Positions 10,842 through 22,305 are shown, counted from the first letter of the stretch. The stretch: DNA of 64,000 nt from Symbiodinium natans (GCA_905221605.1 CAJNDS010002118.1:521501-585500); one strand, 5' to 3'. Numbers and translations: made by a program. The notes: generated by a model from the letters alone, not told the origin.

Positions 10842-10995
10842 CTAACAGGATACCGGAGCGGAAAAAGCTCCCAAGGTTGAGCGTTCGGACGGTCCAACAA
10901 CCTGAAACGAAACTCTCAACTTGGTGGCCACACGTTTCCCAGTACTGTAGCCCAAGAGCAGAACCCTACTGTGCTTCATGGGGGGAATGAAGGCA
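10842..10995 (-). CDS. Candidate exon, unidentified
   Basis: The minus-strand frame is open and protein-like for about 50 codons (HSAFIPPMKHSRVLLLGYST onward), ending at a stop at 10842-10844. The plus strand is interrupted by stops here. It could be a 3'-terminal exon. No family match; splice boundary at the 5' side not determined. Confidence 0.3.
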
Positions 10996-11525
10996 CTGTG
11001 GGAATCCCGCAGACCGCCGAACGACTCGCCCCAAAACCCTAAACACCAAGCTCGCACAACCCCAAACCTGCCTCAACCCGCCTAACCCTGAAAACTCCCA
11101 ACCCCCTGAACAGCCTTAACCACCCTAAAACACCAACCCCCGCACACCCGTAAACCTAAACAAGACAGAAAAGTCAGCCCCAAAGCCATAAACCCGAAGC
11201 CCCAAAGCCCTAAACCACCAAACCCGTACAAATCTGTACACCAACATCCTAACCCTGGCCATCCTACACCCCTTAAACCCTAATTCCCCCAAACCCCAAA
11301 ACCGCACACCCAATCCCTCAACCCCAAACCCTCAAACCCCCAAATGCAGGATCCCCTATAAACCTCAGCCCCACTAAGCACCTAAGCTAAGCCCTCCGCT
11401 CTAAATCCTAAACCCGAAAACCCTAAACACCCCTAAAGCCCCAAATCCCTAAACCCTAAACCCCCCATAGCGGGTCTTGCGCCGAAGTTGCTCCACAAAG
11501 TTCTCCCAGAAGCCTGTAGGCTGTA

Positions 11526-11670
11526 GGGTTTAGCGTTTAGGGTTTAGGGTCTAGGGTTTAGGGTTTAGGGTTTAGGGTTTAGGGTTTAGGGTTTAGGGTT
11601 TAGGGTTTAGGGTTTAGGGTTTAGGGTTTAGGGTTTAGGGTTTAGGGTTTAGGGTTTAGGGCTAGGGTTT
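11526..11670 (+). repeat. Telomere-like TTTAGGG array
   Basis: About 20 units, ending in a shortened GGGCTAGGG unit and TGTAGAGCGTAGGGCC degenerate sequence. Confidence 0.9.
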
Positions 11671-11814
11671 AGGGTGTAGAGCGTAGGGCCTATGTAGGGC
11701 TTATGGCGCGTAGGCTTGCGAGAGCTGCGTGGTCGGTTTGGGGCTTTTAGGAAGCTAAAGAAACAAAACCCCTAAGCAATCTACCGTTCAACAGTCCCCA
11801 ATATACCAGTAGAA

Positions 11815-11935
11815 ATAGAAATTAATAATGGTAATCATAATAGAAATAGTAATCATAATAGAAAGAGTAATCATAATAGAAATAGTAATCATAGTAAGCA
11901 TAATGGTAGTCGGAATGAGAATCATCATCGTACTA
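11815..11935 (+). repeat. AT-rich 18-bp minisatellite
   Basis: About four copies of an 18-base unit (TAATCATAATAGAAATAG with G and AGAG variants) followed by a diverged tail with AATCATCATCG. Similar A-rich GTAATCATAATA sequence recurs at about 25555-25640 and, in related form, 45690-45755. Confidence 0.7.
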
Positions 11936-12971
11936 ACATGTACGTGATGTGCAATAGTGCTACAACCAGGGTGACGTTTACGGTTCAGGGTGCGCGGCTT
12001 AGGCGCAGGACCTGACAAAGAAGGGGTGTAAGCCCTACACCGCCGGCAGCAACCCTAAACCCTAAACCCTAAACCCTGGCGTGTCCCCGCCTTTCGGCGC
12101 GCCAATGTTTACACTGGAGGTAGCTCGATCAAGAAGCATCGCCTGGTAACCAGGGCTTGTTTAGGGTTTAGGGTTTAGGGCTTAGGGTTGAGGGCCAGTT
12201 TCGGGTTTAGGGTTTTGGGGTTTCGGGGCTTATAGTGCACCCTAAACCCTGAACTCTGAACCCTCAACCCTCATGCAGCACGTAAACTCTGTGCTGAAGC
12301 CAACCCATGGAGGCCTTGTGCTTGTTGGTGCTAACGCTGCCATCGTCAAACCTTGGCCAAAGAAGGAGGGTGTGAGGGTTCGGGCCGTTGGGTTAAGGGG
12401 TGCCCTCTCTGAATCACAAAGCTCAACAGCCCCCCAAACCAGGGGCCAATCAGCAGGGAGGGGGGGGGGGGGGGGGGGGGGAGGGCAAGACACCCTAAAC
12501 AAGAAACCCTAAGCCGCAACATTACAACTTCCCAGAGTTCACACATCTGCATCCACTACAACCCGACAGAGTTGCATGAGATCTCCCGCAAGCCCGCGCT
12601 TAGAAACCCCCTAAGCCCTGCACCCTCAACCCTAGAAGCCCTACAACAGTTTTAACCGTAAAACGCCCTGTAAACCCTAAACCCTACAAATCTTACAGGC
12701 AAACCTTCTGGAACTTTAAAAGCCTCCTAAACTCGAAACACCCCAAACGATACACCTATAAACCCTACAAGAAACGCCTAAAACCCTACACCCCATAAGC
12801 CCTACACACTGAACCATCACCCGCATCACTAATCCTTACACCCTGTAATTATCCAAAAGCAAAAACCTTAAAGGCCTCAACAACCCTAAACCCTAAACCC
12901 TAAACCCTACACCCTAAACACTAAAACCCCGTAGAATACAGGAATCCTACCAACCCTGAAGGCTGCGAACA

Positions 12972-13011
12972 TCATCCAGGCCACTGGTGTTCCCACAGGT
13001 CGAGTCCGATC
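12972..13011 (-). CDS. AMT exon 21 (C-terminus, stop)
   Basis: Acceptor GCTGAG, then one base and IGLDLWEHQWPG followed by TGA at 12972-12974. GLD..EH is the conserved motif of the cytoplasmic tail in eukaryotic AMTs. The tail is short if this stop is used; a later exon (for example an island at about 12080-12140) cannot be excluded. Confidence 0.6.
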
Positions 13012-13106
13012 CTCAGCAGTTGCGGCGGCTTGTCAGGGCTATTTTTGGGTTTAGGGTTTAAATTTAGGGCTTAGGGTTAAGGGTTTTGGGTTTAGGGTTT
13101 AGGGTG

Positions 13107-13200
13107 GTTTCCGAAATTAGGGTACCTTATTGGGGTCCTTATTATAAGTGAACCCACTATTTGGCGGTCTATTTTAGGGGTCCCACCTTTCGTAAACCCC
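13107..13200. mobile_element. Dispersed repeat family B, copy 1
   Basis: Shares TTTCCGAAATTAGGG, GGTCTATT, GGGGTCCC and CTTTCG in the same order with the stretch at 40047-40205. It lies in an AMT intron. The two copies differ by an inserted telomere-like tract in the second. Confidence 0.45.
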
Positions 13201-13498
13201 CATTTGGGGTTTAAGGCTTAGAACTTAGGGTTTAGGGTTTGGGGCTTAGAGCTCAGGACTTATGGGGGTTTGAATATTAGGGTTGCGGATTCTCGGGCCA
13301 CAAGTGCGAAACCCCAAACACCCAATTCAAAACCCGAAACCCATAACCAGGTATGCCTTTCAACCATCCCAAAGAAGTCCTTCGAATTCAGCAACGTGGG
13401 GGGGGGGGGGGAAAGCATCGTTCAAACCCTCAACCCGAAACCATAAACCCTAAACCCGAAACCCTAAACCCTAAACCCTAAAAACGCGCCAAGGGCTC

Positions 13499-13546
13499 AG
13501 TTCGCATGCGCGAGTGCACCGGAAGCCGGCCACGATCTCGATGAGC
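13499..13546 (-). CDS. AMT exon 20 (after last membrane helix)
   Basis: Acceptor CCTACAG; encodes LIEIVAGFRCTRACE, matching the segment that links the last helix to the tail (usually LRV...E.E). To keep frame with exon 21 the donor must be GA (CT|GAGCCC), a donor class described in dinoflagellates. Confidence 0.55.
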
Positions 13547-14106
13547 CTGTAGGGTTTAGGTTTAGTGTCTAAGATTTAGGGTTTAGGGCTTAGGGTTTAG
13601 GGTTTAGGGTTTCGGGTCTAGGGTTTAGGGTTTAGGGCTACTAGGGCTTCGGGATTCGGAGCCTCTAAGATCCAGGGGGGCTAAGGGTTGGCGGTTCAAA
13701 GACGCACATGTCTTCTAAGATTCTGGACAAGACCTGCCAGTTCACGCCTCTTGTCGCCGTGCCGCCCCTTCCCCTCCACTCGGATCTAAGCACAACATCG
13801 GCCAAAAGACTCAGGGGGAATGCCTGTTTAGGGTTCGGGGGTTGGTGTTGAGGCTTCAGAGTTCAGGAGCCTAGTAAAGCAAGGGGGCTGTTCAACCTCA
13901 ACAGCTACAGCGACGCAGGCGCCATATGGGTGCCCAAGAAGTTCCGAAGGTCTCCGAAAGTGAGGGTGTTATGGGGACCCTAAACCTTGAGCATTTTGGG
14001 GGGCTGACAGTGTTGGCGTTGAATTCTCAAGGGGCTCAGGGTTTAGGGTTTAGGGTTTAGGGTTGAGGGTTTCGGGTTTCGGGTTTCGGGTTTACGGGGA
14101 AGCAGC

Positions 14107-14175
14107 AGCATGGTTGTGTCGAGGCACAGCACGGAGATGTAGGTGATTCCTATGGAGATCCCCGAGAGAAGAAAC
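14107..14175 (-). CDS. AMT exon 19 (last transmembrane helix)
   Basis: Acceptor CAGCTCAG; encodes a hydrophobic stretch (FLLSGISIGITYISVLCLD) that fits the final helix. The donor lies in a GCTGCTGCT run, so three GC donors three bases apart give the same phase and the exact end is uncertain. Confidence 0.6.
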
Positions 14176-14215
14176 CTGAGCTGGCGGGAGGGGAGGGGGT
14201 TCGAGTAGGGTCTGG

Positions 14216-14310
14216 GGTTTAGGGTTTAGGGTTTAGGGTTTAGGGTTTAGGGTTTAGGGTTTAGGGTTTAGGGTTTAGGGTTTAGGGTTTAGGGTTTAGG
14301 GTTTAGGGGT
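14216..14310 (+). repeat. Telomere-like TTTAGGG array in AMT intron
   Basis: About 13 near-perfect units inside the intron between exons 18 and 19. A CCCTAAA tract of opposite orientation (14551-14622) lies in the same intron. Confidence 0.9.
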
Positions 14311-14860
14311 TAGGGTCTAGCGTGGGTTCTCCCAATGACCTAGGCAGGAGTTAGCCAGTGATCACCTTTTCGTTCAAGCTCCCTCAGGCTTAGTCAGGCA
14401 AACATCCTGCGCCACACAAATCCCGGTGAAGACCCCTGACCCCACACGCCGTGAATCTCCTACCTAGAACATCCCCCAAGCCTCAAACCCCAGAACCCTA
14501 AACCCACATGAAAACCCCTGAGACCCGAAAGAAACTCCCAACCCTAGATCCTGAAACCCTAAACCCTAAACCCTAAACCCTAAACCCTAAACCCTAAACC
14601 CTAAACCCTAAACCCTAAACACATTCTAGAGGGGGGAAAAAGCCCCCTGGAAAGGGTCAGCCCTGTCCCGACGCCGGGAGCTGAGGGCTGAGGGAAGAAA
14701 GAAAGGGCTTGGGGGCTTCCTGCTATGGTTCAGGCTTCAGACTTCTGAGGGCTTTAGGGGTCTAGGGTTGAGGAGTTCAGGGTTTAAGAGTTTAGGGTTT
14801 AGGGTTTAGGGTGTAGGGGTTTGGGTTTAGGCCCAAGGCCCAAAGCATCTGCCCAGTGGC

Positions 14861-14909
14861 AAGCCGATGAGTTGATTTCCCAACAACGTCCACCCGGCAT
14901 CTCCGCCGC
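14861..14909 (-). CDS. AMT exon 18 (GGG..LLG.Q motif)
   Basis: Acceptor CCCTGAG; encodes GGDAGWTLLGNQLIG, the second half of the strongly conserved GGG...LLG.QL.G motif. Donor GC (CTT|GCCACT). Phase fits exons 17 and 19. Confidence 0.75.
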
Positions 14910-15015
14910 CTCAGGGAATGGAGAGAGGTTTAGGGTTTAGGGTTTAGAGTTTAGGGTTTAGGGTTTAGGGTTCAGGGTGTAGGGTTTAGGGTTTAGGGTT
15001 TGGGGTTGTAAGCTA

Positions 15016-15116
15016 TACTTGAAGGTTCATGGGTACTTATAAGTAGGGTTTCAAGTACACTGAATGGGGATATAACCATGATTACCCTACTTCTAACCCT
15101 ACTTCACAAGTACCCG
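15016..15116. mobile_element. Family A element, copy 3 (AMT intron)
   Basis: Left terminus nearly intact (ACTTGAAGGTTCATGGGTAC, then TTATAAGTAGGG). The right half carries AACCCTACTTCACAAGTACCC but lacks the outer AACCTCCAAGT end. Confidence 0.55.
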
Positions 15117-15594
15117 GTTGTGGTTTTGCGTTTAGGAGTGGGTCAGTTGGGGCCTGGGCCTGAGGACTTAGCTTGTTTTGGGTTAGGGTTAAGAGCCTCA
15201 GTGCTGCGACTTGACAGAGGTGAGGGCTGACAGCTTTGGGACACAAACTGGTGTGAGTGGGGTGGAGAGTGGGGTGGAGGGAGGGGTGGCTGGGAGGATT
15301 CTGTTCCTACCTGCCCTACACTTTCAGGCCTCAGGAAGCTTGAAGCTTCCGAACGCACTCCGCCTAAGCCCCGAAAACCTACAACGGAAGGTGTCCGGGC
15401 AGCATCCTAAAAAAACGATTGTACTTTGGAGAAACCTTAAACCTTTCACCCTAAGCCTCTGCGCTACAAGCCTTTGCTAATCACGACCAGCGCTCGCTTT
15501 CCACATTCTGCAGCCCGACCGCGCCGAGGCAGCGAACAAGTGGTGATGATAGCAGTGCTTCAAGGCACTTGTTGCTTTGGAGCTTTGGGGCTTT

Positions 15595-15728
15595 GGGGGG
15601 CTTTGGGGGGCTTTGGGGGGCTTTGGGGGGCTTTTGGGGGCTTTGGGGGGCTTTGGGGGGCTTTGGGGGGCTTTGGGGGGCTTTGGGGGGCTTTGGGGGG
15701 CTTTGGGGGGCTTTGGGGGGCTTTGGGG
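15595..15728 (+). repeat. GGGGGGCTTT minisatellite
   Basis: About 13 head-to-tail copies of a 10-base unit, GGGGGGCTTT, with one length variant (CTTTTGGGGG). It lies in an AMT intron. Frames through it give Trp-Gly or Pro-Lys repeats that are not genes. Confidence 0.92.
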
Positions 15729-15871
15729 CTTGGGGGCGTTGGGGACGCCAAGTACATTCGGGCGGCGCTGGGGGTGCACCCTAAACCCTCCATCCCCTAA
15801 AATCTCACGGGCCTGCGACTGCCTCCCATGAATCTCAAGCCTTCCCGCCCTCTTCCTCTATGCCAAGGAGC

Positions 15872-15947
15872 CGAAAAAGATCCCGACGACGTCCGGATTC
15901 ACGCAGCTCTTTTGGGCAAAGAGTGCAACAGCTATGGCTCCCCAAGC
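15872..15947 (-). CDS. AMT exon 17
   Basis: Acceptor GTCCAG; encodes AWGAIAVALFAQKSCVNPDV then VGIFFG. WG.IAVGLFA and G.F(F/Y)GGG are hallmark AMT segments. Donor GC (TTCG|GCTCCT); the split codon with exon 18 completes the GGG. Confidence 0.8.
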
Positions 15948-16331
15948 CTGGACGTCGCTGGAGGGTCTTGGGTTGAATTTTTGGGGGTTCAGGACCTAGG
16001 CTTGCACAGTGCTTTGACATGAAACCCTAAACCTGTCGGGTATGTAGGGTTTCAGGGTTTTAGGTAGACAGATTCAGGCTTTTTTACCCGAGAGATTCGT
16101 GTTTAGGGGCTAGGGTGTTGGCGGTTTAGGTTTGGGGCTCTAGGCTTTGGGCGCCCCTAACAAGTAAAAAACACACAAAACTCAAATGGCCCTCCAAAAC
16201 TCAACCCCCGAAGCCTAAACCCCAAACCCCAAACCCCAAACCCTAAACCCTATAGAAACCCTAAACCCCAAACCCTAAACCCCAAACCCCAAACCCTAAA
16301 CCCTAAACCCCCCTTCAATGAGCTGAGCAGC

Positions 16332-16376
16332 TCCACTTGGACCATGAGCCGCAACAGCACCGACGGCATCGTCGAT
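16332..16376 (-). CDS. AMT exon 16 (second pore histidine)
   Basis: Acceptor CACATTTTCAG; encodes IDDAVGAVAAHGPSG, the IDD..GA..VHG signature that carries the second of the twin pore histidines. Donor GC (GGA|GCTGCT). Phase 0 at both ends. Confidence 0.82.
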
Positions 16377-16409
16377 CTGAAAATGTGCCAAAACCTCCTT
16401 CGAAGCGGC

Positions 16410-16570
16410 ACAGGGTTCAGGGTTCAGGGTTCAGGGTTCAGGGTTCAGGGTTTAGGGTTTAGGGTTTAGGGTTTAGGGTTTAGGGTTTAGGGTTTAGGGT
16501 TTTCAGGGTTTAGAAGGTTTAGAAGGCTTAGAAGGTTTAGAAGGTTTAGAAGGTTTAGAAGGTTTAGGAT
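16410..16570 (+). repeat. Composite array: TTCAGGG, TTTAGGG, TTTAGAAGG
   Basis: Five TTCAGGG units, then about seven TTTAGGG, then about seven TTTAGAAGG nonamers. Three homogeneous blocks in 160 bp of an AMT intron. Confidence 0.85.
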
Positions 16571-16867
16571 TTAGGGTGTAGAAATTAAAGTTTAGGATCT
16601 GGGGTGTAGGGCGCAAGTGCGTAACGAGAGACCAACTCCTCTCGGAAGGATAGCCCGAGCCCCTCAGTCCCTGAACCCTTCAACCCTCAAACCGATAAAG
16701 CCCTAAACTTGGATTGCTCCCCCTTAACACGAACAGCCCTTAAGAAGGATTATACTTGGGGGGGGGACGATAGTCCCCATTAAGGACGGGTAGTATAAGG
16801 GGGAGACCTAAACTCCGGTCGCCCCCGGCCGAGAGATTCAAGGGAACCTCTCTGCTTCCCCAACCTC

Positions 16868-17088
16868 TACTTGAAGGTTCGTGGGTTCTGATAAGTAGGG
16901 TTCTAAGTCCAAAAAGGGTTAGAAACATGCTTCCCTTCTTATAGACCTACTTATGGGGACCCATGAACTATACTCCCCTTGGAACCTTAATCAAAATAAT
17001 ATTCTGAATATCCTCTTGGGTTTATATGAACAAAAATACAAAAACAGTTCCCAAAAGGGGGATATAGTTACAAGGACCCATGAACGTC
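16868..17088. mobile_element. Family A element(s), copy 4 (AMT intron)
   Basis: A left terminus (TACTTGAAGGTTCGTGGG) is followed by two right-end-like segments, at about 16955-16974 (GGGACCCATGAAC) and 17065-17088 (AAGGACCCATGAACG). This may be one element inserted in or duplicated next to another. Confidence 0.4.
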
Positions 17089-17756
17089 CCCCGCTCTTGA
17101 AGGTATCGGCCGCGAAAGTCCTGTTTTGGCACCTTCTGCACCCCACCAGAGGTGCCACCCGCGCAACCCGAAACCCTGAAAGCCTTCTGCAGACATGGGG
17201 GTTTATGGTTTAGAGTTTGGTGTTAGGGTTTTGGGCGGGACCAGACTTCCTGCAGAAAAAACCTTCGGGAGAGGGTTTAGGGCTCAAGGCTTAGACAGCA
17301 TTCTCAATGTCCAAGCTACCCCGAAGGACGTTGTAGCTCAAGACGAAATGGGAGCTTACTTTGCTTGAAAAGGCGTTGGGCAACTCGAAAATGGTAGGAT
17401 GCAAACCTTCGAACATGTGGAGGGCTGACTTATTTGTAGATGGGTATAGCGCTGACTTGTTCAGGAGCAAAGGGCTTTGGCTTCGGGTTGCATTTGGGAA
17501 ATGTTGGAAACGAGTTTATAGGGTCTAGGGTCTAGGGTTGAGGGTTTAGGGTTTAGGGGGATTGCGCGTAGGCTGCGCAGAAATTGACGGAACGGTGGGT
17601 GTTGTGGCATTTGCTGAACTTGCGGGTGGTGGAGTGGTCAAAAAAAGCCGCAGTAAGCGTACCGGGTGCGTGGAAATGATGTCGAACCAATACGGGTGGG
17701 TTCAGGGTTCAGGGCCGTTGAGGGCTTACGGTTCAGGATCTGAAGGCCAGAAAAAC

Positions 17757-17821
17757 CTTCTTGTCCTCCATGATGAGTGACAGAATGGCGGCAACAAAAC
17801 CTGCGAGGAGGCCCCCCAGAA
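17757..17821 (-). CDS. AMT exon 15 (membrane helix)
   Basis: Acceptor GGTTCAG, donor GT (AAG|GTTTTT). Encodes LGGLLAGFVAAILSLIMEDK plus K, a hydrophobic helix that leads into the IDD motif of exon 16. Confidence 0.72.
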
Positions 17822-17845
17822 CTGAACCCTGAAACCTCAACTCCC

Positions 17846-17968
17846 TACTTGAAGGTTCATGGTAGTTATTGACCAATTATAGCTGTACTTCTAACGCACT
17901 TAGAAGCCCCTTAAGTGTCCTAACATGGTCAAAATACAGATATAAGTAAGTACCATGAACCTCCAAGC
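17846..17968. mobile_element. Family A element, copy 5 (AMT intron)
   Basis: Both termini are well kept: ACTTGAAGGTTCATGG on the left and CCATGAACCTCCAAG on the right, about 120 bp apart. The interior has diverged. Confidence 0.6.
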
Positions 17969-18720
17969 AAAACCTGCAAGCCCTCAACCCTAAGCCTCAA
18001 GATTTGGGGCTTGGGAACTGCGTGGCACAATGCAGACCACTTCACCCCAAGCCATGAAGCCCTCAACCCTAAGACTTAGAACTAGAACCCTAAACGCTGT
18101 ACCCCCAAAACCAAAATCCGAAGCCCTAAATCCCTAACACAAGCAACCCTAAGCCCTAAAACTCTAAAGCCTACATCCCAAAAGCCACACAACCCGACAA
18201 CCCTCGAGCCTGAAACTTGAGGCCCTCCAACCTGCCCTACAGTCTTACAACCCCTAATTCAACCCAACTTTTTCTAGCTTCTGCTCTTCAATTCATTTTT
18301 CTTGAAAGTGTACATGAGTTTTTGTGTGCACTGTTGTATGTACCACAGTCGAGTTTAAAATCCTCAAGCCTAAAAAACAGTTCCCTTCCAAGAGCCCCAG
18401 CAAGAAGAGCCAAGCCCAATCTTCCCTTCTCCTAGGGCCTCAGGGTCGTTATACCGCTTAGGGTTCAGGGGGTTTGAGAGGCTACCGGCTTGAGGGGCTG
18501 AGGGTTTGGGGGGAGTTTGGAGCTTGTGGGTTCAGGGTTTCAGGGCACAGAACCCTTGGCCCAATGGTTTGAGGGCTCACAGGTAGCTGCCTTCCCAAGA
18601 CCCTGGACCACAAAATGGCGGGGGTCCTAAACAACTGAGGGCCCTTTCAAAGCCCTAAGCCTCAAACCCTAAACCTCAACCCTCATGACCCTTCAATGCC
18701 CTCTGGACACAAAGCCCGGC

Positions 18721-18806
18721 CTACGAGCGGCGACACGCTAAGCGGCATCACCGCGGCTGGGGCGCAACTGGCGACAAGGCCTGCGACCGCGAATAGCTCG
18801 GAAGCC
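18721..18806 (-). CDS. AMT exon 14 (AGLVA.C helix)
   Basis: Acceptor GTTTCAG; encodes ASELFAVAGLVASCAPAAVM and PLSVSPLV, matching the NG.LAGLV..TAGC...PWAA segment. Donor GC (GTAG|GCCGGG); the split valine codon is completed by exon 15. Confidence 0.75.
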
Positions 18807-18824
18807 CTGAAACCCCCCCCAACC

Positions 18825-18940
18825 TTTTTGAAGGTTCACTAGGGTACTTGGAAGTAGGGTTAGAAGCGCCCTGAAAGAGGCTATAAGCATAGTTACCCTA
18901 CTCACAGCCCTACAAACAAGTACCCATGAACCTCCAAGTA
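18825..18940. mobile_element. Family A element, copy 6 (AMT intron)
   Basis: TTGAAGGTTCACTAGGGTAC on the left faces GTACCCATGAACCTCCAAGT on the right; inner segments GTAGGGTTAGAAG and AGTTACCCTAC also match other copies. It ends 20 bp upstream (minus sense) of AMT exon 14. Confidence 0.62.
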
Positions 18941-20187
18941 AGCCACCCATACGAAGACACCCAAGAATTCGACTCTGAAAGCTTTAAACTCAACCTCCCA
19001 AACCTTTAACCCTGCGGCCCTTAAAGCCTTAATCCCTCAACCACAGGCCTAACCCTAAACCCGAAACCCGAAACCCTAAACCCTAAACCCTAAACCCTAA
19101 ACCCTGAACCCTAAACCCTAAGCAGCCTTCAGATCCTGGGAAAACCCATGGGGCCTCTCGGGAGACCTCTTGGCGAATTGTTCGTTCTTTTTCAGGGGCT
19201 TCGGGCTTGGGTTTTTGGGGTTTTTGGGTTGAGGGTTTTAGGGTCCAGGGTCTAGGGTCTAGGGTTTAGGGTTTAGGGTTCAGGCTTGAGGGTTGAGGGT
19301 TGAGGGTTGAGGGTTTAGGGTTTAGGGTTTAGGGTTTAGGGTTAGGGCTTTGGCATAAGCACGAACCCCAAAGCCTCGGTACGGCTTCCTTTCGGGGTTC
19401 ATGCCACTTCCGGACTCATCAACCCAGCACCCCTTGATTTAGGAGCTCGTTCTGCAAATGGGCATGTCCCCAAATAGGGGTACCCTGATATACCCCCAAA
19501 CTGTATAATCCCTGTCACTCCTACGCAACATTCCTTGAATCACATTGTCACATTGAGGACTCTCTTCCAGACTTAGGAGGCGTCCATACTCAAGGGCTCT
19601 CAAGTACTCTGGGGAGGGGGGGCGCCTGCGATGACAGCATTTGTGAGCTCCGGCACCTGCCACGAGTAGGCGGGGATTTGCTACATCCCTGAACCCTAAA
19701 CCCTAAATCCTAAACCCTGATCCCTTCAAGCCCATACCGCAAAGTGGCTCACCTGAAATCCTAGCCCTTGCACCCTGACACTCTAAGAAAGCACTTAAAC
19801 CCGCGAACCCCGCAGTCCTAAGTCTTCAATCTCAAACCCCGGTTTGGCTCAGCGTCGATTAAGGTTTAGGGTTTTAAGGGTTCAGGATCTGGAGCTGAGG
19901 GGTGTAGCCGAGACAAGACCGTACGCCTTCAAGGCAGGCCTAAGCCCAAAATACCCGGACCCCCCAAAGATTTGTTAGGTTTAGCTTTAACCTTTAACCC
20001 TCCCGAAAAAATCCACTTCTGACTCTCGCCAAGAAGGGATCAGGTTTTTCGGCCCGGCTTGGGCTTCAAGGGGTAAGGTTTAGGGGGCTGTCAGGGTTCT
20101 AGGGTTCTAGGGTTGGAGGGTTTGGGGGTTTAGGGTATCGGTGCCAAATGTCAGTCGGGCAAATCCAGAAAAAAAAGAAAAAACTCA

Positions 20188-20269
20188 CCTGTGGAGTGAT
20201 TGCATGGCGTTTTCGAATGTAAACCGCCGAGCCCAGCGTCGGCACCGAAACAAAAGCCGACCAGGGTGG
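20188..20269 (-). CDS. AMT exon 13 (cytoplasmic loop)
   Basis: Acceptor GGGCAG and a consensus donor (CAG|GTGAGT). The 26 codons include LLFRCRRWARRFTFENAMQ, a basic loop at the position where AMTs have a charged loop before the next helix. Homology is weaker than for the helices; support comes from splice signals and from phases fitting both neighbours. Confidence 0.6.
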
Positions 20270-21182
20270 CCTGCCCTAAGTCCCAAGTAAGACGTGTCAA
20301 GGGTGATAGCTGATCACAAGTAGGTGCCTGAAATACGGTTATATCCGAACTAGAACGAAAACCTGCCCTACTTAACCTACTTGTAGCTACCCAGGAACAA
20401 AAAGGCAAGCCCTAAGCCTCAAACCCTAAACCCTAAACCTTATGTAGAACCCCGCCCAGTCGACCCTAAGCGCTGTGCGTACACCCTAAACCCTAAACCC
20501 TAAACCCTAAACCCTAAACCCTAAACCCTAAACCCTAAACCCCACACCCAAGCCCTTCGCTAGGGTTCCGACGCGAACCACTGTCGAGCGAGTGTAGAGC
20601 ATGGAGAAGACCATGCCTTCACACCCGCCACTTGAAGGTGGAGGCTTTGGGGTTTGGAGCCATTTTCGGGTTCAGGGGTTTGGGTTTCGGGGTTTTGGTT
20701 TCGGGATTCGGGTTTAGGGCTTGGGGCTTTTGAGCTTTTGGACTTGAAGTTGTCAGTGAAACTGGTGGCGGCGAAACAGGTGGGGAGGTTTGGGATCTTT
20801 TTCGGGGTCTCGGGGGTGTAGCGCCGCGCAAACCCTGAACCCCAACACCCCCTGCGCCTTTGTTGGTTTTCACCGAGATCTTTGGGGCTTCTGTGGCTTG
20901 TTCTTCTATCATCCGCTGCTCCCCTCAAAGCCACAAAAACATCTCCGAATATCCCTTCATGTGGCCGCTGTCTAGGGTTTGTATAAGGGTTCTTAAACTT
21001 CGGGGTTCTTAAGTTCAAGTGGTGGGCTTTCGAATCAAAGGTTTAGGGCGCAGGGGGTTAAGGTAGTTTGGGATTGTGGGCTCCGAGGTTCAAGTGCAGA
21101 ACCTCGCTGAAAAAAGCCTCGGATCCTAGCTTTTCCAACTTCGTGCAGCCCTGTAGCCTAGTACCCTGGACCCGTCCCTGGC

Positions 21183-21250
21183 CTCCAACCCCGCCCCCGG
21201 CGGCAGCAAGCAGCGTCGTAGCCGAGGCATGTGCAACGACAAGGTCCGCC
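21183..21250 (-). CDS. AMT exon 12 (TTL.AA.GG helix)
   Basis: Acceptor CGCTCCAG; encodes ADLVVAHASATTLLAAAGGG then VGG, matching the VNTTLAAAAGGL helix of AMTs. Donor GC (GGAG|GCCAGG). Confidence 0.78.
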
Positions 21251-21872
21251 CTGGAGCGTTGCCCAGGGTTTGAAGCTCTTTCCGATCGCACGTGGGTAAA
21301 GGTCTACATGGGCAGGGGTGAGAGTCAGGATCTGAAAAGTTGCCTTCTGCCCAAAACCTAAACCTTCCCCCAAGCGTTGCTGAGGGCTTGGGGTTTGGGA
21401 CCTTGCAACTGTCAGGATACTGAGGCTCTTTCATGAGGGAACCCTCAGCGACAAGGAATTGTTGCACGATACTGCAGACCCAAACAAGGGGCCATTCAGA
21501 TTGCCAACAAAGACGGCCACGAGCCTTCAATCAAGCAGAAGCTGCTGAAGAAACCCAATCACAAGTATGCTCATAACAACCTCTGCTTTGACACCCCAAC
21601 AACACCCCCCTCACTCAGCTCCCACATTCCCAATGCTAGAACAGCGTTCACTTCCACTTGGGGCCCTTGTGCCTGGATCAGTTACGTAAGTCAGGGGTTT
21701 AGGTCAGAGGTGAGGGCTAATATTTGGGGTTCCGGGTTTCGGGTTTAGAGTTGAGGGTCTTCCTTGGGAAAAACTTGGTGTTGCAGTACATGACCCATGG
21801 CCGAGGCGTGCAGACCAAGTAGAGTAGCAGACCGGGATGGCACTCGGAAGCCCAACCCACTGGCCAAGCGGC

Positions 21873-21939
21873 CCCAGCGTGGTCTTGAACGTTGAAGCCG
21901 GGTTGAAGGCCAGAAATCCGACCAGAAGGAGGAACGTAC
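21873..21939 (-). CDS. AMT exon 11 (GF..FNP.S motif)
   Basis: Acceptor ACTCCGAG; encodes TFLLLVGFLAFNPASTFKTT then L, matching LG.FILW.GW.GFN.GS. The spacing from FNPAS to the TTL motif of exon 12 is 17 residues, as in the family. Donor GC (CTGGG|GCCGCT). Confidence 0.8.
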
Positions 21940-22164
21940 CTCGGAGTTCTTGGTAACTTACTAAGCTCCAGACCGGCACACCTCGCACCCTAAACCTACT
22001 TGAATGTTCACGGGCACTTCTACATAGGATTGGACGCAGGTAGCTCTTGCTACAGGTGGGCTCTAAGACCTAGCCCTGAACAATAAGCCAGAAACCTCTG
22101 AACTCTAAACCCTTGAAGCGGAGGCCTCTTTCTCCTGAGGGTGCCCTCAAGCTGAGCAGGGTTT

Positions 22165-22305
22165 AGGGCCTTAGGCCTTAGGCCTTAGGCCTTAGGCCTT
22201 AGGGTTTAGGGTTTAGGGTTTAGGGTTTAGGGTTTAGGGTTTAGGGTTTAGGGTTTAGGGTTTAGGGTTTAGGGTTTAGGTTTAGGGTTTAGGGTTTAGG
22301 GTTTA
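22165..22305 (+). repeat. GGCCTTA heptamer block fused to TTTAGGG array
   Basis: Five GCCTTAG heptamers pass directly into about 14 TTTAGGG units. It lies in the 1.9-kb AMT intron between exons 10 and 11, which also carries arrays at about 22429-22540, 22612-22698, 22944-23075 and 23759-23820. Confidence 0.88.

Noticed and set aside
15474..15831. Trp-Gly and Pro-Lys repeat open frames
   Set aside because: Translations of the GGGGGGCTTT minisatellite, open in most frames on both strands.
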